Origin: Bacteroidota bacterium
GTDB taxonomy: Bacteria > Bacteroidota > Rhodothermia > Rhodothermales > JAAAOL01
DNA length: 17,065 nucleotides
Assembly (NCBI GenBank): GCA_009908885.1
Contig: JAAAOL010000102.1
Coordinates: 1 to 17,065 of the forward strand
Direction: 5' to 3'
Positions 14,242 through 17,065 of the stretch are shown piece by piece (position 1 is the first letter of the stretch; each line of letters opens with the position of its first letter). The notes under the pieces were generated by a model that saw nothing but the letters and a program-made list of their open reading frames with translations, ran no database searches and had not been told where the DNA came from. Both the position numbers and the translations under genes were made by a program.

Positions 14242-17022
14242 ATGCACCCTGGTTACACGCTACGCGGATTCCTGATCGGCCTGTTGCTCCTTGCCTTCCC
14301 CCATCTCGCCCACGCGCAGTCGTACGGCAGCCTGACCGGCGTCGTCACGGAGGCGCAGACCGGCGAGACGCTGCCGGGGGCGAACGTCGTGCTGGAGGGC
14401 ACCGGCTACGGCACGGCCACACAGAACGACGGCACATACCGCCTCACGCGCGTCCCAGCGGGCACCTACACGGTGGCCGTCTCCTACATCGGCTACCAGA
14501 CAGAACGCGCCGAGGTGACCATCGCGGGCGGCGAGACGGTGCGGCAGGATGCGACGCTGCCGGCGGCCACGCTGCCGGGCCAGGAGATCGTGGTGCTGGG
14601 CCTGCGCGCCCAGGGGCAGGCGAAGGCGCTGACGCAGCAGAAGAATGCCGCCAACATCACCAACGTCGTCGCGGCGGACCAGATCGGGCGCTTCCCCGAT
14701 GCTACCGCCCCGGAGGCGCTCCAACGCGTGCCCGCCATCGGCGTACAGCGCGACCAGGGCGAAGGGCGCTTCATCCAGATTCGCGGCGCCGCCCCGCAGT
14801 TCACCACCGTCACGTTCAACGGCGAGCGCATTCCCTCGCCCGAGGGGGACGTGCGGCAGATCGCGCTCGACGCGGTGCCGTCCGAGATTCTGGAAGCGAT
14901 CGAGGTGTCCAAGGCCATCACGCCCGACATGGACGCCGACGCCATCGGCGGCTCGGTCAACCTCGTCACCCGTCGCGCGCCGGACCGCCGGCTACTGGCC
15001 GTCGACGTGGCGGGCGGCTACGGCCCGATCCGGGATCAGGGCTCGGTCAAGTCGTCGGCCACCTTCGGCACGCGCTCGTCCGACGGCACGATCGGGGTGC
15101 TGCTCAGCGGCACCCTCAACCGCCGCAACTTCGGCTCCGACAACATCGAGCCGGAATACGACTTCGGCGATGACGACGCCCCGCTCGGCGGCGACGACCA
15201 ACTGGGCGAGCTGCAGGTGCGCTACTATGACCTCACGCGCCAGCGCATCGGCCTCAACGGCGTGCTCGACTACCGCGCCTCGCAGAACGCGTCCGTCTAC
15301 CTGCGCGGCGTCTTTACGCAGCTCCAGGACACCGAGCAGCGCCAGCGCATGAAGCACACGGTGGAGGACGGCGAACTGGGCTACGAACACAAGAACCGAA
15401 CGGAGTTTCTGCGCACGCTCAACCTGGCGGCAGGCGGGCGGCAGATTCTGCCCGTCGGTCTCCAGATCGACTATCAGGCTACCTTCACGCGCTCTGCGGA
15501 AGAAACGCCCGAGGACGTCGAGATCGCCTGGCTGCAGGAGGACGTCGCCTTCGCGCCCAGCATCGACGACCCGGACGACATCCGCGCGAACCCGCAGGAC
15601 GGCGCGCTGCAAAACACGGATGGCTTCCTGTTCGACGCCATCGAGCCGGCCACCAGCATCACGACGAATACCGACTACGTGGGTGCGGTCGACCTGACGT
15701 TCCCCTATCGCTTCGGGGCACAGTCCAGCGGCACGGTCAAGGTCGGCGGCAAGTACCGCTACAAGGACAAAGACCAGGACGTGACCGAGCGGGCGCTAGA
15801 GCTGGCCGACGGCGCGGAGGACATCGTCCTCGGGCAGGGCAACGGACTCCCGTTCGGCGACTACTACGACGGCGACTTCGAGCCGGGCGACTACCCGCTG
15901 CCGCCCGTCATCACGGGGAACCAAGAGGTGCTCGACTTCGAGGAGACGTTCCGCGCGCGCCTGGCGGCGGATCCCGAGACGGCCATCGAGGGCAACCTGG
16001 AGGACTTCGAGGCCACGGAGCAGACCATCGCGGCCTACGCGATGACTGAGCTCAACCTGACGCCGCGCCTGCTGGTGCTGCCCGGCCTGCGCTACGAGCG
16101 GACCGACGTGGAGAGCCTCGGCTTCGAGAGCGTCGTCGAGACGGAGGTCGAGGACGGTGAGGTGAGCACCGACCTCGTCGGCGTGCGCGAGGTGGAGGGC
16201 GAGAACGACTACGGTTTCCTCTTCCCGATGCTGCACGTCCGCTATCGGCCCACGAGCAACACCAACGTGCGGGCGGCGCTTACCACGGCGCTGGCCCGGC
16301 CCAACTTCTTCGACCTTGCGCCCTACCGCATCCAGGACGACGACGAGGTCGAAATCGGCAATCCCGATCTGGACCCGAGCCGCTCGACCAACCTGGATCT
16401 GCTGGTCGAGCACTACACCGAGTCCATCGGCGTCTTCTCGGCAGGGGCGTTCTACAAGCGCGTGCAGGACCCCATCGTGACGTTCCGCGACGAGCAGGTG
16501 GAGGACGGGACGGCGCTGGAGTTCATCCAGTCCCGCAACGGCGCGTCCGGGTGGATCTGGGGCATCGAGGTGGCGGCGCAGCAGCAACTGCGCTTCCTGC
16601 CCGGGGCACTCAGCGGCCTCGGTCTCTACGCCAACTACACCTATACGCAGTCGGAGGCGACGCTCGCGGACGGCAGCACCGCCCTCTTCCCGGGACAGGC
16701 CGACCACATCGCCAATGCGGCGGTCAGCTACGAGCGGGGCGGCTTCTCGGGGCAACTCAGCCTCAACTACACCGGCGAGTTCCTGGATGAGTTCGGCGGT
16801 GACGGGGTCAGCGCAAACCGGGCGAACGACATCTTCGTCCAGGAGCGCCTCGGGCTGGACGCCAACGCCACGTACCGCTTCACCTCGGGCCTGTCGGTCT
16901 TTCTGGAGCTGCTCAACCTGCTCAACGAGCCGCTGGAGTTGTACCAGGGCGACGCGGCGCGGCCGATCCAGCAAGAGTTCTACCAGCGCTGGGGCTGGCT
17001 CGGCGTGAAGTACAGCATGTGA
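14242..17022 (+). CDS. TonB-dependent outer-membrane receptor
   Basis: 926 residues, complete. A signal peptide (cleavage after AHA, residue 25) is followed by a carboxypeptidase-regulatory-like domain (about 29-108: GSLTGVVTEAQTGETLPGAN, then YIGYQ) typical of Bacteroidota receptors. EIVVLG (115-120) may be the TonB box. The plug domain spans about 138-248 (ADQIGRFPDATAPEALQRVP, IQIRGAAPQFTTVTFNGERI, ADAIGGSVNLVTR). The rest is a 22-strand-type barrel with the late signature LARPNFFDLAPY and NPDLDPSRSTNLDLL. The plug and barrel resemble the TonB-Xanth-Caul type (TIGR01782) rather than a standard SusC. No susD gene follows in the window. It imports a ligand across the outer membrane using TonB-transmitted energy. 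The ligand is unknown; the neighbouring amidohydrolases suggest an amide, peptide or acylated amino acid. The shared upstream repeat suggests co-regulation with the HTCS gene. Confidence 0.96.
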   Translation: MHPGYTLRGFLIGLLLLAFPHLAHAQSYGSLTGVVTEAQTGETLPGANVVLEGTGYGTATQNDGTYRLTRVPAGTYTVAVSYIGYQTERAEVTIAGGETVRQDATLPAATLPGQEIVVLGLRAQGQAKALTQQKNAANITNVVAADQIGRFPDATAPEALQRVPAIGVQRDQGEGRFIQIRGAAPQFTTVTFNGERIPSPEGDVRQIALDAVPSEILEAIEVSKAITPDMDADAIGGSVNLVTRRAPDRRLLAVDVAGGYGPIRDQGSVKSSATFGTRSSDGTIGVLLSGTLNRRNFGSDNIEPEYDFGDDDAPLGGDDQLGELQVRYYDLTRQRIGLNGVLDYRASQNASVYLRGVFTQLQDTEQRQRMKHTVEDGELGYEHKNRTEFLRTLNLAAGGRQILPVGLQIDYQATFTRSAEETPEDVEIAWLQEDVAFAPSIDDPDDIRANPQDGALQNTDGFLFDAIEPATSITTNTDYVGAVDLTFPYRFGAQSSGTVKVGGKYRYKDKDQDVTERALELADGAEDIVLGQGNGLPFGDYYDGDFEPGDYPLPPVITGNQEVLDFEETFRARLAADPETAIEGNLEDFEATEQTIAAYAMTELNLTPRLLVLPGLRYERTDVESLGFESVVETEVEDGEVSTDLVGVREVEGENDYGFLFPMLHVRYRPTSNTNVRAALTTALARPNFFDLAPYRIQDDDEVEIGNPDLDPSRSTNLDLLVEHYTESIGVFSAGAFYKRVQDPIVTFRDEQVEDGTALEFIQSRNGASGWIWGIEVAAQQQLRFLPGALSGLGLYANYTYTQSEATLADGSTALFPGQADHIANAAVSYERGGFSGQLSLNYTGEFLDEFGGDGVSANRANDIFVQERLGLDANATYRFTSGLSVFLELLNLLNEPLELYQGDAARPIQQEFYQRWGWLGVKYSM

Positions 17023-17065
17023 TATCGTTTCCGCCTGGCGACGTCCTGGCTAAGAACGCAACCTG

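Noticed and set aside
15796..16974. Minus-strand open frame (392 codons) opposite the TonB receptor
   Set aside because: Low-complexity Arg/Leu/Val/Glu-rich translation opposite an intact receptor barrel; no independent evidence.
14242..17022. SusC-type receptor of a standard polysaccharide locus
   Set aside because: No SusD follows in the window, and the plug and barrel signatures look more like the TonB-Xanth-Caul type.

Overview
This 17 kb window is GC-rich and densely coding. The gene content points to Bacteroidota in the broad sense, most likely the high-GC Rhodothermia/Salinibacter side. The signs are a one-protein hybrid two-component regulator of the Bacteroides HTCS type, a large TonB-dependent receptor with an N-terminal carboxypeptidase-regulatory-like domain, a Bacteroidota-like promoter (GTTG-N20-TATGTTTT), and mostly no Shine-Dalgarno sequences. 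The taxonomic placement is inference from gene content and style. No rRNA, tRNA, CRISPR array or insertion sequence was seen.

Left part (about 195-3680, all on the minus strand): in transcription order a PadR-family repressor, an APC-superfamily amino acid permease, a slipin (stomatin/band 7) membrane protein and a lipoprotein of unknown function. The slipin and lipoprotein genes overlap by 4 bases. The PadR gene is preceded by a striking composite palindrome, two overlapping TATCG-N5-CGATA units, which is a good candidate for its operator.

Centre (3681-4004): a 324-base divergent control region. It holds the PadR operator candidate, one copy of a 27-base perfect repeat, a hairpin, a Bacteroidota-type promoter and a leader hairpin.

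Right part (4005-17022, all on the plus strand): a 1425-residue HTCS regulator; a tightly spaced four-gene set (a small secreted protein of unknown function, two paralogous secreted amidohydrolases, and a secreted amidohydrolase of the D-aminoacylase / N-acyl-D-glutamate deacylase group); then a 926-residue TonB-dependent receptor. The second copy of the 27-base repeat lies about 100 bases upstream of the receptor, as the first lies upstream of the HTCS gene.

Working model (inference): the HTCS senses a ligand in the periplasm through its 14-bladed double propeller and acts at the repeated element to co-regulate itself and the receptor. The receptor imports an amide- or peptide-like nutrient and the three exported amidohydrolases process it. 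This resembles a polysaccharide utilization locus in logic, but it has amide hydrolases instead of glycosidases and no SusD in the window. The amino acid permease on the left could take up released amino acids, but it appears to be under separate PadR control.
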